Of a stretch of 64,000 nt of DNA, positions 25,184 through 33,854 are shown piece after piece. The stretch is from Streptomyces macrolidinus (lineage in GTDB: Bacteria; Actinomycetota; Actinomycetes; Streptomycetales; Streptomycetaceae): positions 62,001 through 126,000 of the forward strand of contig NZ_JAMWMR010000013.1 of assembly GCF_023887685.1 (NCBI RefSeq), in the 5' to 3' direction. The number at the start of each line of letters is the position of its first letter. Within the stretch, counting starts at the first letter, position 1. Position numbers and translations under genes: made by a program. Under the pieces are notes generated by a model. That model was not told where the DNA came from, made no database searches, and saw only the letters and a list, made by a program, of their open reading frames with translations.

Positions 25184-26127
25184 ACCGCACCGCGCACGAC
25201 CACACGACGGAGCGTCAGGACACGGCTGCCCCCGCCTACGAGGAACTCCTGGTGCCGGTGCTCGGCGGGGAGTTGGCCGTACTGCGGTGGCCGGGCACCG
25301 ATCCGGGCGCGCCCGTGGTGCTGGCGCTGCACGGTATCACCGCCAACGGCCTGACCTGGGCCCGGGTCGCCCACCACCTGGCCGGTCGGGTCACGCTGGT
25401 GGCGCCCGACCTGCGCGGCCGGGGCCGCAGCGGGCGGCTTCCCGGCCCCTACGGCATCGCGGCGCACGCCGACGACATGGCGGCGGTGGTGGGTGCGTTG
25501 GGCCTCGGGCGGGTGGTGCTGACCGGTCACTCCATGGGCGCCTTCATCGCGGCCCTGACCGCGGTGCGCCACCCGGACCTGCTCTCCGGTCTGCTGCTGG
25601 TGGACGGCGGCGTGGCCTTCCCCGCCCCGACCCATCTGACCCCCGACGAGCTGCTCACCGCCGTGATCGGCCCGGCCATGCGGCGGCTGTCGATGACGTT
25701 CCCCGACCGGCGGTCCTACAGCGCGTTCTGGCAGCAGCACCCGGCCTTCGTCCGATCCTGGTCACCGTGGGTGGACGCCTACATCCAGCGTGATCTGGTG
25801 GGGGAGGAGCCCGAGTTGCGCTCGTCCTGCGGGATCGAGGCGGTCCGCACGGACGGTATCGACCAGTTCGGCGAGGAGGTGTCGAGCGCTGTCCACCAAC
25901 TGCCCTGCCCGGCCCAGTTGTTGTGGGCGGAACGCGGTCTGCTGGACGAGCCGCAGGGCCTGTACGACGAGCAGCGGCTCGCCTCCGTAGGCCTCGACCC
26001 CGAACTGGTCCGCACGCGACTCGTCCCCGGTACCAACCACTACTCGATCGTCGTCGGCGACGACGGCGCCAGAGCTGTGGCACGCCACTTGCTGGCCGCC
26101 GCAGGGATGACGGAGACCGAAGGCTAG
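25180..26127 (+). CDS. Alpha/beta hydrolase encoded with the Liv importer
   Basis: A 315-residue alpha/beta-fold hydrolase. VLALHGITANGLTW carries the oxyanion region, GHSMGAF the nucleophile Ser, and GTNHYSIVVG the catalytic His. Its ATG overlaps the permease stop (ATGA), so it belongs to the transport operon and probably hydrolyses the imported compound, an ester, lactone or amide. The protein is cytoplasmic, with no signal peptide. The exact substrate cannot be told from sequence. Confidence 0.88.
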   Translation: MNRTAHDHTTERQDTAAPAYEELLVPVLGGELAVLRWPGTDPGAPVVLALHGITANGLTWARVAHHLAGRVTLVAPDLRGRGRSGRLPGPYGIAAHADDMAAVVGALGLGRVVLTGHSMGAFIAALTAVRHPDLLSGLLLVDGGVAFPAPTHLTPDELLTAVIGPAMRRLSMTFPDRRSYSAFWQQHPAFVRSWSPWVDAYIQRDLVGEEPELRSSCGIEAVRTDGIDQFGEEVSSAVHQLPCPAQLLWAERGLLDEPQGLYDEQRLASVGLDPELVRTRLVPGTNHYSIVVGDDGARAVARHLLAAAGMTETEG

Positions 26128-26183
26128 GACCGACGCACCCCACGTCGTACCCCATTCCCCCCACCCCGCACGGGAGTTCCTCC

Positions 26184-27638
26184 ATGCGCTCCTCGATACG
26201 CAGACTCTTCAGGCGCACCGCGCTGGCCGCCACGATCGGTGCCGTCGCCGCGACCCTGACCGCTGTCACCCCCCTCACCCCCACCGCCGAGGCGGCCGGC
26301 ACGCTCCAACAGGTCACGAACTTCGGTTCCAACCCCGGCAACCTCGCGATGTACGAGTACGCGCCCGCCGATCTCCCCGCGAACGCGCCGCTGGTCGTGG
26401 CGCTGCACGGCTGCAGTCAGTCGGCGAGCGACTACCACGCGCACTCCGGCTGGCAGAAGTTCGCAGACCAGTGGGGCTTCGCCGTGGTCTATCCGCAGAC
26501 CAGCACGGCCAACAACCTTCTGTCCTGCTTCAGTTGGTTCGACTCGGCCAAGGACACCCGTGGCAAGGGTGAGGCGGCTTCGGTCGTGCAGATGGTCGAC
26601 ACCGCGGCGGCACAGTACGGTTCGGACCGTGGCCGGGTCTTCGTGACCGGCCTGTCGGCGGGTGGCGGTATGGCCGCCGACCTGCTCGCCGACTACCCCG
26701 ACGTGTTCGCGGGCGGCGCCGTCGACTCCGGACTTCCCGCGCAGTGCGCCACCACACAGAGCGCGGCCTCCGCCTGTCAGTACAGCAACCAGAACCTCAC
26801 TCCGAAGCAGTGGGGTGACAAGGTGCGCAACTCCTATCCGGGGTACACCGGTACGTGGCCGCGGGTCGCGATCTGGCAGGGAACCTCCGACACCACCGTC
26901 GCCCCGGTCAACGGCACCGAGTTGCGTGACCAGTGGACCGATGTCTGGGGCATCGGCCAGACGGCCTCCAGCACACGGGAGTTGACCGGCGGAACCACCG
27001 AGAGCATCTACAACGACCCCGCCGGCAAGCCCGCCGTGGCTCTCTTCTCGGTCTCCGGCATGGGCCACGGCCTCGCCGTGAACCCCGGTTCGGGCGCCGA
27101 CCAGTGCGGCAGCACCGGGGCCTACTACCTCGACTACATCTGCTCCAGCTACCACACCGCGCGGTTCTGGGGTCTGGACGGCTCCGGCAGCAGCGGCTCG
27201 CTGCCCGCGCCGTCCGGGGTCACGGTCACCGGCACCACCGACACGGGTGCGTCACTGCGGTGGAACGCCGTCAGCGGTGCCGCCGCGTACAACGTCTACC
27301 GCGACGGCACCAACGTCGGTTCGCCGACGGGGACTTCGTACACCGACACCGACCTGTCCGCCGGAACCACCTACCGCTACACCGTCGCCGCGGTCGACTC
27401 CACCGGAGCCGTGGGCGCCGCCTCCTCACCGGTCACGGCGACCACGACCGGTGCCGCGCCCACGTGTTACACCGCCAACAACTACCAGCACGTCGCGGCG
27501 GGCCGCGCCCACCAGAGCATCGGCTACACGTATGCCAACGGCTCCAACCAGAACATGGGCCTGTACAACGTCGCGATCACCCACACCCTGAAGGAGACCT
27601 CCCCGGGCTACTTCGTCATCGCCGACTCCGGCTGCTGA
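26184..27638 (+). CDS. Secreted PHB-depolymerase-family esterase with fibronectin III domain
   Basis: Extracellular esterase of 484 residues. The signal peptide (MRSSIRRLFRRTALAATIGAV, cut near AEA-A) contains an RR pair and may use Tat or Sec. The catalytic domain has LVVALHGCSQSASDYH (oxyanion), TGLSAGGGMA with the nucleophile Ser, and GMGHGLAV with the His. It is of the esterase/PHB depolymerase type that also includes feruloyl and acetylxylan esterases. A fibronectin type III domain (about residues 340-425) follows. A final region of about 55 residues (TCYTANNYQHVAAGRAHQSIGY) recalls the C-terminal part of some depolymerases. Its 3' end overlaps the convergent XRE gene by 31 bp. Confidence 0.88.
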   Translation: MRSSIRRLFRRTALAATIGAVAATLTAVTPLTPTAEAAGTLQQVTNFGSNPGNLAMYEYAPADLPANAPLVVALHGCSQSASDYHAHSGWQKFADQWGFAVVYPQTSTANNLLSCFSWFDSAKDTRGKGEAASVVQMVDTAAAQYGSDRGRVFVTGLSAGGGMAADLLADYPDVFAGGAVDSGLPAQCATTQSAASACQYSNQNLTPKQWGDKVRNSYPGYTGTWPRVAIWQGTSDTTVAPVNGTELRDQWTDVWGIGQTASSTRELTGGTTESIYNDPAGKPAVALFSVSGMGHGLAVNPGSGADQCGSTGAYYLDYICSSYHTARFWGLDGSGSSGSLPAPSGVTVTGTTDTGASLRWNAVSGAAAYNVYRDGTNVGSPTGTSYTDTDLSAGTTYRYTVAAVDSTGAVGAASSPVTATTTGAAPTCYTANNYQHVAAGRAHQSIGYTYANGSNQNMGLYNVAITHTLKETSPGYFVIADSGC

Positions 27639-28273
27639 ACAGGGGGCGGGGGCGGATCAGCAGGAGTACCACCTGGGTGGTGGCAACGTGGTCGTAGGCG
27701 TTCTCCCTGCGGCCCGAACATGATCAGGTATTCGACCGGTCCGCCGGGTCCGGCGTTCGCGACGCCGTGGGCGGTGCGGGTGTCGAACTCGGCCACCTCC
27801 CCGGCGCTCAGGACGAGGTCCCGCTCGCCGAGCGCCAGCCACAGTCGTCCGTACAGGACGCACAGCCACGCGTACCCGTCGTGGGAGACCTGGTGAGGCA
27901 GCGTCGGTGGCGCGTCGACGGCGGGCAGGACGTGCTTGTGGGCGTGCAGGCCCCCCACGTACCGGGTCAGCGGCAGCACCGCCTTGTCGTCGCCGGGACG
28001 CCGCGGCACCGGGGTGCGGTGCGGTCCCGTCGCGGCGACGGGTGCGGTGCCGGCCAGCTCGTCCAGGGAGACGTCGTACGCCTTCGCGAGCCGCAGCAGC
28101 ACCTCCAGGGTCGGCTTGCGTCGGCCGGTCTCGATCCGCGACAGCGTGCTCGGCGAGATGCCGGTCGCGCGGCTGACGTCGGTGAGCGTGGTGCCGCGCC
28201 GCTCGCGCGCGGTCCGCAGCCGAGGGCCCATCGCCGCCAGCGTGTCGGCTGTGCCGTCGTCCGTCACCGTCAC
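27608..28273 (-). CDS. XRE-family regulator with C-terminal cupin domain
   Basis: Two-domain regulator of 221 residues. An N-terminal lambda-repressor-like helix-turn-helix (GPRLRTARERRGTTLTDVSRATGISPSTLSRIETGRRKPTLEVLLRLAKAYDV) is followed by a cupin (about residues 100-195; HQVSHDGYAWLCVLYGRLWLALGERDLVLSAGEVAEFDTRTAHGV). Such proteins sense a small metabolite and control adjacent genes. GTG 28273 has GGAGGAGGCGGA just upstream. It is divergent from the epoxide hydrolase gene, its likely target. The proline-rich C-terminal tail overlapping the esterase is unusual and may be extended by loss of an earlier stop. Confidence 0.85.
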   Translation of the reverse strand: MTVTDDGTADTLAAMGPRLRTARERRGTTLTDVSRATGISPSTLSRIETGRRKPTLEVLLRLAKAYDVSLDELAGTAPVAATGPHRTPVPRRPGDDKAVLPLTRYVGGLHAHKHVLPAVDAPPTLPHQVSHDGYAWLCVLYGRLWLALGERDLVLSAGEVAEFDTRTAHGVANAGPGGPVEYLIMFGPQGERLRPRCHHPGGTPADPPPPPVQQPESAMTK

Positions 28274-28439
28274 TCCGCCTCCTCCGGTCGTACCGCCTCC
28301 GTCGCCCCGCCCTGCCTGCCAGTTTGCCAGGACGGCAAGGGTGCTCGCGTCGGGCGGTCATGGCGCCGCATGATCGGTGGGCAACCGCGGCCACTCGTGA
28401 ACCGAGGAGACGCGGTCACCCATGAACCGAGGAGAAGCG

Positions 28440-29429
28440 ATGCACCGTCCCGCACCGTCCGCCGACCCGCGCCACCGCACCATCGAGGCACCCGCCGGGC
28501 GCCTGCACCTGGTCGAGCAGGGCACCGGACCGCTGGTCCTGCTCGTCCACGGCTTCCCCGAGTCCTGGTACTCCTGGCGCCGCCAGCTCCCGGCCCTCGC
28601 GGCGGCGGGGTACCGGGCCGTGGCGCTCGACGTACGCGGCTACGGGCGCTCCTCCAAGCCCGCCGCGCCGGCCGCCTACCGGATGCTCGACCTGGTGGAG
28701 GACAACGTCGCCCTGGTGCGCGCCCTGGGCGAGGAGAGCGCGGTGGTGGTCGGGCACGACTGGGGCTCCAACATCGCGGCGGCCTCGGCCCTGCTCCACC
28801 CCGAGGTGTTCCGCGCCGTCGGACTGCTGAGCGTCCCCTACGCGCCGCCCGGCGGCCCCCGCCCCTCCGACGTCTTCGAGCGGATGGGCGGCGACGAGGA
28901 GTTCTACGTCTCGTACTTCCAGGAGCCCGGCCGGGCCGAAGCGGAGATGGAGCCCGACCTCCGGGGGTGGCTCGCGGGCTTCTACGCGGCCATGTCCGCC
29001 GACACCATGCCCGCGCAGGGGGAGCCCGACCCGCACTTCGTGACCCGTACCGGCGGTCGACTGCGCGACCGCTTCCCCGGCGGCGAGCTGCCCGCCTGGC
29101 TGACCGAGGACGAACTCGACGTGTACGCCGGAGAGTTCGAGCGCACCGGCATGACCGGGGCGCTCAACCGCTACCGCAACATGGACCGCGACTGGGAGGA
29201 TCTCGCCCAGTACAACGGCGCGCCGATCAAGCAGCCGTCGCTGTTCATCGGTGGTGCCCTGGACGCCTCGACGACGTGGATGGCCGACGCGATCGACGCC
29301 TTCCCGACTACGCTTCCCGGCCTGGCTTCCGCGCACATCCTGGAGGGTTGCGGGCACTGGATCCAGCAGGAGCGTCCGGAGGAGGTCAACCGCCTGCTGA
29401 CCGCCTGGCTCGGCTCTCTCCAGGGGTGA
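28440..29429 (+). CDS. Epoxide hydrolase-type alpha/beta hydrolase
   Basis: A 329-residue hydrolase with epoxide-hydrolase hallmarks: HGFPESWYSWRRQLPALAAAGYRAVALDVRGYG, then VVGHDWGSNIAA with Asp as nucleophile, a cap domain, and EGCGHWIQQERPEEV with the catalytic His. It should open epoxides to diols, or act as a haloalkane-type hydrolase. Two in-frame starts, ATG 28422 and ATG 28440, each follow a GAACCGAGGAGA copy (26-bp spaced direct repeat); 28440 has the better spacing. Confidence 0.88.
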   Translation: MHRPAPSADPRHRTIEAPAGRLHLVEQGTGPLVLLVHGFPESWYSWRRQLPALAAAGYRAVALDVRGYGRSSKPAAPAAYRMLDLVEDNVALVRALGEESAVVVGHDWGSNIAAASALLHPEVFRAVGLLSVPYAPPGGPRPSDVFERMGGDEEFYVSYFQEPGRAEAEMEPDLRGWLAGFYAAMSADTMPAQGEPDPHFVTRTGGRLRDRFPGGELPAWLTEDELDVYAGEFERTGMTGALNRYRNMDRDWEDLAQYNGAPIKQPSLFIGGALDASTTWMADAIDAFPTTLPGLASAHILEGCGHWIQQERPEEVNRLLTAWLGSLQG

Positions 29430-29451
29430 ATCGGGCTGTTACCCTGCGCGC

Positions 29452-29991
29452 ATGTCAGACCTGGGATCCATCGCCTGGCCGCCTGAGCCGATCAAGACCG
29501 AGAGACTCGTGCTTCGTGCGGCCGAGGCCCAAGACCGTGCGGCGTTCATCGAGTTGCTCGCCTCTCCGGAGGTGAACACCTTCCTCGGCGGCCCCCGCTC
29601 GCGTGATGAGCTCGAGCGCGAGCTGCCCGAGGTGCCCGAGCGGTGGCCCGGGAGCTTCGTCGTCGAGCTGGACGGGGCGATGATCGGCCAGATCCTGCTC
29701 AGGAGAGCGACGAACCACCGCCGCCCGGCCGCCGCGGGGAAGGCCGATCTCGGCTACCTGTTCCTGCCGCGGGCGTGGGGACACGGGTACGCCACCGAGG
29801 CGTGTGCGGCGGCACTCGACTGGCTCGACGGCGTTCTTCCCGGCGAGCCGGTGGTGCTCACCACCCAGTCCGCCAACGTCGGCTCGATGCGCCTCGCGGC
29901 GAAGTTGGGGTTCACCGAGGTGGAGCGGTTCGAGGCCTGGGACGCCGAGCAGTGGCTCGGCATGCGGCCCCCGGTCACGCCGTCCGCCTGA
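29452..29991 (+). CDS. GNAT-family N-acetyltransferase (RimJ/RimL-like)
   Basis: Acetyl-CoA-dependent N-acetyltransferase of 179 residues. It starts with the RimJ-type opening TERLVLRAAEAQDRAAFIELLASPEV. The acetyl-CoA loop region is GYLFLPRAWGHGYATEA, followed by TTQSANVGSMRLAAKLGFTEVER. The acceptor, a ribosomal protein N-terminus, peptide or small amine, is unknown. It starts 22 bp after the epoxide hydrolase stop and may share its transcript. Confidence 0.87.
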   Translation: MSDLGSIAWPPEPIKTERLVLRAAEAQDRAAFIELLASPEVNTFLGGPRSRDELERELPEVPERWPGSFVVELDGAMIGQILLRRATNHRRPAAAGKADLGYLFLPRAWGHGYATEACAAALDWLDGVLPGEPVVLTTQSANVGSMRLAAKLGFTEVERFEAWDAEQWLGMRPPVTPSA

Positions 29992-30056
29992 GCCCGAGGC
30001 ACGAGGTCGGGCGGCCGGTAGACTCGGCTCGAGAACGTGGTCACCTGGGGGAACTG

Positions 30057-30788
30057 ATGACAGCAGCGGCTGCGGTGCCCATAGTCTTCGTTCACGGGAC
30101 GCGCTTCAGCGCGGGGCAGTGGAGCATGCAGCTTGCCGCGCTCCGGGACGAATTCCCGGTGGTCGCCGTCGACTTGCCCGGCCATGGGGAACGCCGGGCT
30201 CAGCCCTGGAGCCTGAGCGCCGCGACGGAGATCATCGCTTCCGCGGTGGACTCGCTCGACCGCGGTCCCGCGCTGGTCGTCGGACACTCACTCGGCGGCT
30301 ATGCCGCGCTGGAGTTCGCGCGGCGGCGTCCGGAACACCTGCGCGGGCTGGTCCTCGCGGGAGCCAGTGCCTCGACCCGCGGCCCCTGGACAGCGCCGTA
30401 TCGGTTGGTCGCCGGGCTGGTCCCTCGTATCCCTGAGGATCGCCTGACCCGGTGGAACGACCGGTTCCTGCGGCGGCTCTACCCACGGGAAGTGGTGGAG
30501 GCGACCATCCGGTCCGGCTATGCCTTCCATACCCTGCCGACAGCCTGGGGCGAGGTACTCGGACGCTTCGACGCCGGTGCGATGCGTCATGTGAAGGCTC
30601 CGGTCCTCATCCTGAACGGCGAGAAGGACCCCGCCTTCCGCTCCGGGGAGAGGGACTTCGCCCGCGCGCATCCACACGCTCGCGTCGAACTGATCCCGAG
30701 GGCACGACACCTCGCGAACTTCGACGCCCCGGAGGCCTTCACCGACGTCGTCCGCCGCTTCGCCCACCAACTCTCCGCCGCCAACTGA
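30057..30788 (+). CDS. Alpha/beta hydrolase
   Basis: A 243-residue hydrolase of the esterase/MenH type. VFVHGTRFSAGQW carries the oxyanion loop, VGHSLGGYAA the nucleophile Ser, LILNGEKDPAFR the acid, and ARHLANFDAPEAF the catalytic His. It has no signal peptide. It stands after the GNAT gene on the same strand and ends close to a convergent DUF4240 gene. The substrate is unknown. Confidence 0.87.
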   Translation: MTAAAAVPIVFVHGTRFSAGQWSMQLAALRDEFPVVAVDLPGHGERRAQPWSLSAATEIIASAVDSLDRGPALVVGHSLGGYAALEFARRRPEHLRGLVLAGASASTRGPWTAPYRLVAGLVPRIPEDRLTRWNDRFLRRLYPREVVEATIRSGYAFHTLPTAWGEVLGRFDAGAMRHVKAPVLILNGEKDPAFRSGERDFARAHPHARVELIPRARHLANFDAPEAFTDVVRRFAHQLSAAN

Positions 30789-30846
30789 GGCTGCCTCGTC
30801 AGCAGTGAGCCCCCGTGATGTGGCCTTGCCCTGACCGAGTCCTCGG

Positions 30847-31377
30847 TTACTCCAGGTAGAGAGCTGCCAAGCAGGGCAGTCGGCGTGTCATTTCGCTGCG
30901 GTCGTCGAAGTCGAAGTTCCAACCTGGGTCCAACTTCGGGTATTTGACGGTGAAGTCAGGTACCTGCTTGCCGGTTGCCCTGACATGTGCGGTCCATGCG
31001 ATGCCCAGCATGTCCTCGCAATCGAGGTCACTTCCGTCGGCTGCTGACGCTCGCACGGTGGGTAGTTCGGCGAGGGCGTCGGGGGCGGCGACTGCGCGCT
31101 CGAAGACCTCGCGCCCCTGCGCGATCAACCAGCCGCGGAAGTAGTCGAACCCGTCGTCGGAACACCCGCCGTTGATCACGTAGGCGGCGGCCCACAGGGG
31201 ATTCGTGTACGAGTCGGCCATCAGGTCCCACAACACCTGCTGAGCGGCAGCGATCTCCTCGGCCGGGAGTGCGACCAGCAGTGAGGTTGCCCGGTGGGCG
31301 ACCGCTTCTGCGTCGTCCGGGTCGGTCGCCTGGGCGCGGGCCGCGTCGATGAGGTGCCAGAACTGCTCTCTGTCCAT
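30847..31377 (-). CDS. DUF4240 domain protein
   Basis: A 176-residue cytoplasmic protein beginning MDREQFWHLIDAARAQA, the characteristic opening of the DUF4240 family, with the core WAAAYVINGGCSDDGFDYFRGWLIAQGREVFERA. Many members are encoded near toxin or immunity genes or alone; no function is established. The two conserved cysteines here are in GGCSDDG and LDCEDM. ATG 31377 fits the family start. The 252 bp before the next gene (31378-31629) shows no further coding region. Confidence 0.82.
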   Translation of the reverse strand: MDREQFWHLIDAARAQATDPDDAEAVAHRATSLLVALPAEEIAAAQQVLWDLMADSYTNPLWAAAYVINGGCSDDGFDYFRGWLIAQGREVFERAVAAPDALAELPTVRASAADGSDLDCEDMLGIAWTAHVRATGKQVPDFTVKYPKLDPGWNFDFDDRSEMTRRLPCLAALYLE

Positions 31378-31629
31378 GGCGCCAGAGCATGCCACCTGGC
31401 ACTGACATCGCACCGGTCGGCGGGACGATGCGGTGGTCGTCGTTCGCGTGACCGGGTCAGGTCTGACCCGGGTCGTTGTCGCAACCGCCGTCCGGAGCCG
31501 GGCCGTTGCTCTTGCCGAAGCACACATCACCGGGGCAGTATCACGGCGGTAGGACCGCGGTGGCTCTGTTCCTGGCCCGCATGTCCGTTCGGCAGCCGGG
31601 CGTACGTCTTCGGAAGCGATGTGGTCTGT

Positions 31630-32400
31630 ATGGATGGGCAGTTACTGGCAGGGAAGGTGGCTCTGATCACCGGTGCGGCATCCGGGATCGGCGCGTCCAC
31701 GGCGAAGCTCATGGCACATCACGGGGCGCGGGTGGCCCTCGCGGACGTCGATCTGAAAGGCGTGGCGGAGAACGCCGCCGCGATAGCGGAGAACGGCGGG
31801 CAGGCGCTCGCCGTCGAAGCCGATGTACGTGACGGCCAGTGTGTCGCCGAGATGGTCAAGAGGACCGTCGAACGATTCGGCCGCCTCGACTGCTGCGTCA
31901 ACAACGCCGGTATCGACGGATCGGCCAGCCCCCTCCATGAGTACACCGAAGAGAACTGGCGTGACGTCCTGGAGGTCAACCTCACGGGCGTGTGGCTCTG
32001 CCTCAAGCACGAGATCTCCTACATGCTCGAACAGGGCGTGACGGGCTCCATCGTGAACACCGCGTCCGCCGCGGGACTTGTCGGTCTCCCGCTCGGTGTG
32101 TCGGGCTACGTCGCGTCGAAGCACGGAGTCGTCGGTCTCACCCGTGCGGCAGCACTGGAGTACGTCCGCCAGGGCATACGCGTCAACGCCATCTGTCCGG
32201 GTGCCGTCCGCACGCCGATGCTGGACGATGCCATCACATCGGGAATGACCACCGAGGCAGAACTGTCGTCGATGCAGCCGATAGGCAGGCTCGCAGCCCC
32301 GCGTGAGGTCGCCGAAGCAGCGGTGTGGCTGTGCGCGGATGCCTCGTCGTTCGTCACCGGCCAGGCTCTGGCCGTGGACGGAGGCTGGACGGTCCAGTGA
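31630..32400 (+). CDS. SDR-family oxidoreductase
   Basis: NAD(P)-dependent short-chain dehydrogenase of 256 residues. It has LITGAASGIGAS for the coenzyme, NNAGIDGSASP, NTASAAG with the catalytic Ser, and GYVASK with Tyr and Lys. The end GQALAVDGGWTVQ is standard for glucose/3-alpha-hydroxysteroid-type SDRs. ATG 31630 is used (no clear ribosome binding site; an earlier in-frame start in the 31294-31500 region would run opposite DUF4240). It lies just outside the biosynthetic cluster, and there is no sign that it belongs to it. Confidence 0.85.
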   Translation: MDGQLLAGKVALITGAASGIGASTAKLMAHHGARVALADVDLKGVAENAAAIAENGGQALAVEADVRDGQCVAEMVKRTVERFGRLDCCVNNAGIDGSASPLHEYTEENWRDVLEVNLTGVWLCLKHEISYMLEQGVTGSIVNTASAAGLVGLPLGVSGYVASKHGVVGLTRAAALEYVRQGIRVNAICPGAVRTPMLDDAITSGMTTEAELSSMQPIGRLAAPREVAEAAVWLCADASSFVTGQALAVDGGWTVQ

Positions 32401-32436
32401 CCAGTGGAGCCCGACATGCGCTCGGTGGCGGACACC

Positions 32437-32754
32437 TCACCTTCGTTCCGGGTCGATGCCGAGTGACGCCCACAGCTCCCGCTCGACCTCGCTCGGCGGG
32501 GTGGTGCAGCGTCGCTCCGGGTGTCCGGCCGGGGGCCCCTGGTTCCTGTCACCGTCTTGGTGCGGGTCGTGCCCGGCTCTCGGCGACCGGGCCTCCCGTG
32601 GAGCGCGGTCGGATCCGGAATCGGCGCCGGGGTCGGGGTCGGGACCGTAGAGGCCCGGCGGCAGGCTGATGGCGAAGTAGGCGGCCGAGCCGAGGTGGAC
32701 GAGCAGCCTCGTCACGATGGCGTCGGCCCTGCTGAGCCAGCACCTCAGCCTCAT
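32437..32754 (-). CDS. DUF6059-like small protein next to the SARP gene
   Basis: A 105-residue protein from ATG 32754, with GAGGAGGGC upstream. It has one hydrophobic segment (ITRLLVHLGSAAYFAISLPPGLYGPDP), then a long charged linker and the closing motif GHPERR...PSEVERELWASLGIDPERR. Small proteins with this GHPER...P(L/S)xxERxL ending are frequent beside SARP genes in Streptomyces clusters. The function is unknown; a membrane-attached regulatory role is possible. It is divergent from the SARP gene and marks the left edge of the cluster. Confidence 0.65.
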   Translation of the reverse strand: MRLRCWLSRADAIVTRLLVHLGSAAYFAISLPPGLYGPDPDPGADSGSDRAPREARSPRAGHDPHQDGDRNQGPPAGHPERRCTTPPSEVERELWASLGIDPERR

Positions 32755-32975
32755 GCCGCCCTCCTCTGCCAGGTGGTCCCGAGGCCGTCCCACGACGCGC
32801 CCCCTTCGAGCGCTCATGGTCACCGCTCGGCCTGAAGCGCCGCTTGAGCCCCGCCTGTGCGGCATGAGAATTTCATGTCCCGAGGGGGTCGATTTCCCGG
32901 CCGGAATCATGATCGGTTAAGTGCCGCTGTAGGCGACAACGTGTCAATATCCCGGCAAGCGGAAGGAGTAGTGGC
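32755..32975. promoter_or_regulatory. Divergent promoter region of the SARP activator
   Basis: These 221 bp between the small protein and the SARP gene become AT-rich toward the SARP side (32870-32960). The SARP ribosome site GGAAGGAG lies at 32960-32967. No clear butyrolactone-receptor palindrome and no CAAG-N8-TAG element is visible here, so the SARP probably does not activate itself through that motif. Confidence 0.4.
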
Positions 32976-33776
32976 ATGGAGATCGGCGTTCTCGGGCCGC
33001 TCGTGGTCAGGATCGACGGCACTTCCGTGGTGCCGAGCGCGGCCAAGCCGCGCCAGATGCTCGCGCTGCTGGCGGTCAACGCGGGCTGGGGTGTGAAGGT
33101 GACGACCTTGACGGAGGAGCTGTGGGACTCGAGTCCACCCAGCGGACCCGCGGGTGTGGTGCAGACCTATGTCAAGCAGTTACGCCGGGCCATCGCCCTT
33201 GCCCTGGGACCGGAACACGAGTACGCGCCCAAAGAGGTGCTGAGCCGCAGCTATGCCGGGTACGCGCTGAACATGCCCGTGCCCGTCATGGAGGCCGACC
33301 TCTTCGAGCAGCTCACCGGCCGCGGGTTGCGGGCCCTGGCCGACGGCGACGACGCGACGGCCTCGAAGCTGCTGGGCGAGGCACTCGCCATGTGGCGCGG
33401 GCCGGCCCTCGCCGACGTACGCATCGGCCCCGCGCTGCGCGTCGAACTGCTGCGGCTGGAGGAGGCGCGGCGCTCCGCGCTGGAGGGGCGGATCACCGCC
33501 GATCTACGGCTCGGCAGACACACCGAGGTGATCGGCGAACTCCTCGCACTCACCGAGCGTTTCCCGCTCCAGGAGAGCCTGCACGCACTGTTGATGCTGG
33601 CGCTCTACCGAAGCGGACGCTCATGGCAGGCGCTCGAGACGTTCCGAAAGCTACGCGCGTCGACCGCTCAGGAGCTGGGCATAGAACCTTCGCTGCGTGT
33701 CCAGCGGCTGCACCGGGCGATCCTGGCCGCCGACCCCCGACTCGACCTGGACACACCGAGTTTGGCGGCGTTTTAG
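32976..33776 (+). CDS. Small SARP-family pathway activator (with a TTA codon)
   Basis: Streptomyces antibiotic regulatory protein of 266 residues. The OmpR-like winged helix spans about residues 1-95 (MEIGVLGPLVVRIDG... PRQMLALLAVNAG ... TYVKQLRR), then the bacterial transcriptional activation domain (VMEADLFEQL ... ALEGRITADLRLGRHTEVIGELLAL ... AQELGIEPS). It is the size of ActII-ORF4/RedD-type activators. It probably binds the CAAG-N8-TAG promoters found at four places in the cluster. Codon 69 (33180-33182, in the DNA-binding domain) is TTA, placing it under likely bldA control. Confidence 0.92.
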   Translation: MEIGVLGPLVVRIDGTSVVPSAAKPRQMLALLAVNAGWGVKVTTLTEELWDSSPPSGPAGVVQTYVKQLRRAIALALGPEHEYAPKEVLSRSYAGYALNMPVPVMEADLFEQLTGRGLRALADGDDATASKLLGEALAMWRGPALADVRIGPALRVELLRLEEARRSALEGRITADLRLGRHTEVIGELLALTERFPLQESLHALLMLALYRSGRSWQALETFRKLRASTAQELGIEPSLRVQRLHRAILAADPRLDLDTPSLAAF

Positions 33777-33854
33777 CGGTCTCCGCCACCCTGGGACCAC
33801 GGACCCGACCGACCCGCTCACCCCTGGACGGAACCGAGACGGAGCGACAGCGAC

